A stretch of 26,639 nucleotides of DNA. It comes from JBBDWZ01 sp050732575 (GTDB lineage Bacteria; Gemmatimonadota; Gemmatimonadetes; Longimicrobiales; RSA9). Position numbers and translations under genes: made by a program. Shown piece by piece: positions 26,551 through 26,639 of this stretch. Within the stretch, counting starts at the first letter, position 1. Every line of letters begins with the position of its first letter. The notes below the pieces were generated by a model. It ran no database searches and was not told where the DNA came from. It worked only from the letters and a program-made list of their open reading frames with translations. The stretch is from the NCBI GenBank assembly GCA_050732575.1, contig JBOHRF010000043.1:1-26639 (forward strand). Direction: 5' to 3'.

Positions 26551-26639
26551 ATGGCCAGCTCGCTGAGCAAGACGGGCGTTTCGGAAGTCGCCGACATCAA
26601 CATCACACCCATGATCGACGTTCTGCTGGTCCTACTGGT
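26551..26639 (+). CDS. exbD: ExbD/TolR-family biopolymer transport protein (partial)
   Basis: Only the first 29 codons lie in the window. The segment VADINITPMIDVLLVLLV is the diagnostic start of ExbD/TolR: a short cytoplasmic tail, then the membrane helix with the conserved Asp (here Asp23) that carries the proton path. The ATG at 26551 matches the family start, although the ribosome site is weak. The product would energise TonB or Tol together with an ExbB/TolQ partner, expected outside the window. The frame is cut by the window edge. Confidence 0.85.
   Translation, partial: MASSLSKTGVSEVADINITPMIDVLLVLL

Overview
The window is GC-rich bacterial chromosome, most likely from a soil or sediment bacterium of the Gemmatimonadota or a neighbouring phylum. 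This placement is inference from the gene mix: MacB/ADOP-type permeases, a TolB-like/amidohydrolase fusion, a lone TonB-plug lipoprotein, many secreted lipoproteins, a form I aerobic CO dehydrogenase, and long stretches of decayed genes. No rRNA, convincing tRNA, CRISPR array, transposase or integrase was seen.

Layout. 65-2485 (-): full-length MacB/FtsX-type (ADOP) permease. 2615-2764 (+): 49-residue basic protein. 3123-6589 (+): two unrecognised exported/membrane proteins, an SPFH (band 7) membrane protein and a TonB-plug lipoprotein. 6591-7500: decayed DNA with a permease-like remnant and a beta-helix-like remnant. 7503-8926 (-): a 6-bladed-propeller lipoprotein followed by a small secreted cysteine-bearing protein. 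9200-12582: a LuxR/NarL regulator pseudogene, a broken secreted-protein gene, a 380-aa protein that may have an alpha/beta-hydrolase fold, and a truncated SBP56-like lipoprotein. 12646-14642 (+): an NTF2-like lipoprotein with a probable frameshift and an S41-peptidase-like protein. 14695-15940 (-): an internally deleted and frameshifted ADOP permease. 16027-16188 (-): CsbD-family protein. 16343-16929: short gene fragments and a dispersed repeat.

16930-22738 (-) is the functional centre: coxM-coxS-coxL for a form I Mo/Cu CO dehydrogenase (AYRCSFR loop in CoxL), a complete coxG upstream, and the 3' remnant of a second coxG directly upstream of coxM. The two coxG copies are separated by a 5'-truncated gene on the opposite strand and a decayed HExxH metallopeptidase-like fragment. 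CoxM (FAD), CoxS (two 2Fe-2S) and CoxL (Mo/Cu) should form the CO-oxidising enzyme, and CoxG should connect it to the membrane quinone pool. No coxD/E/F maturation genes lie in the window. 22911-26273 (-) is the 1120-aa propeller/amidohydrolase exoprotein, and a partial ExbD/TolR gene (+) runs off the end.

The strongest structure not explained by genes is a family of dispersed intergenic repeats built from CTCTGCG units. There are at least five copies, several lying against stop codons. Two other short duplications also occur (49 bp and 56 bp). Many broken genes keep only their 5' secretion signal, which suggests repeated rearrangement of genes for exported proteins.
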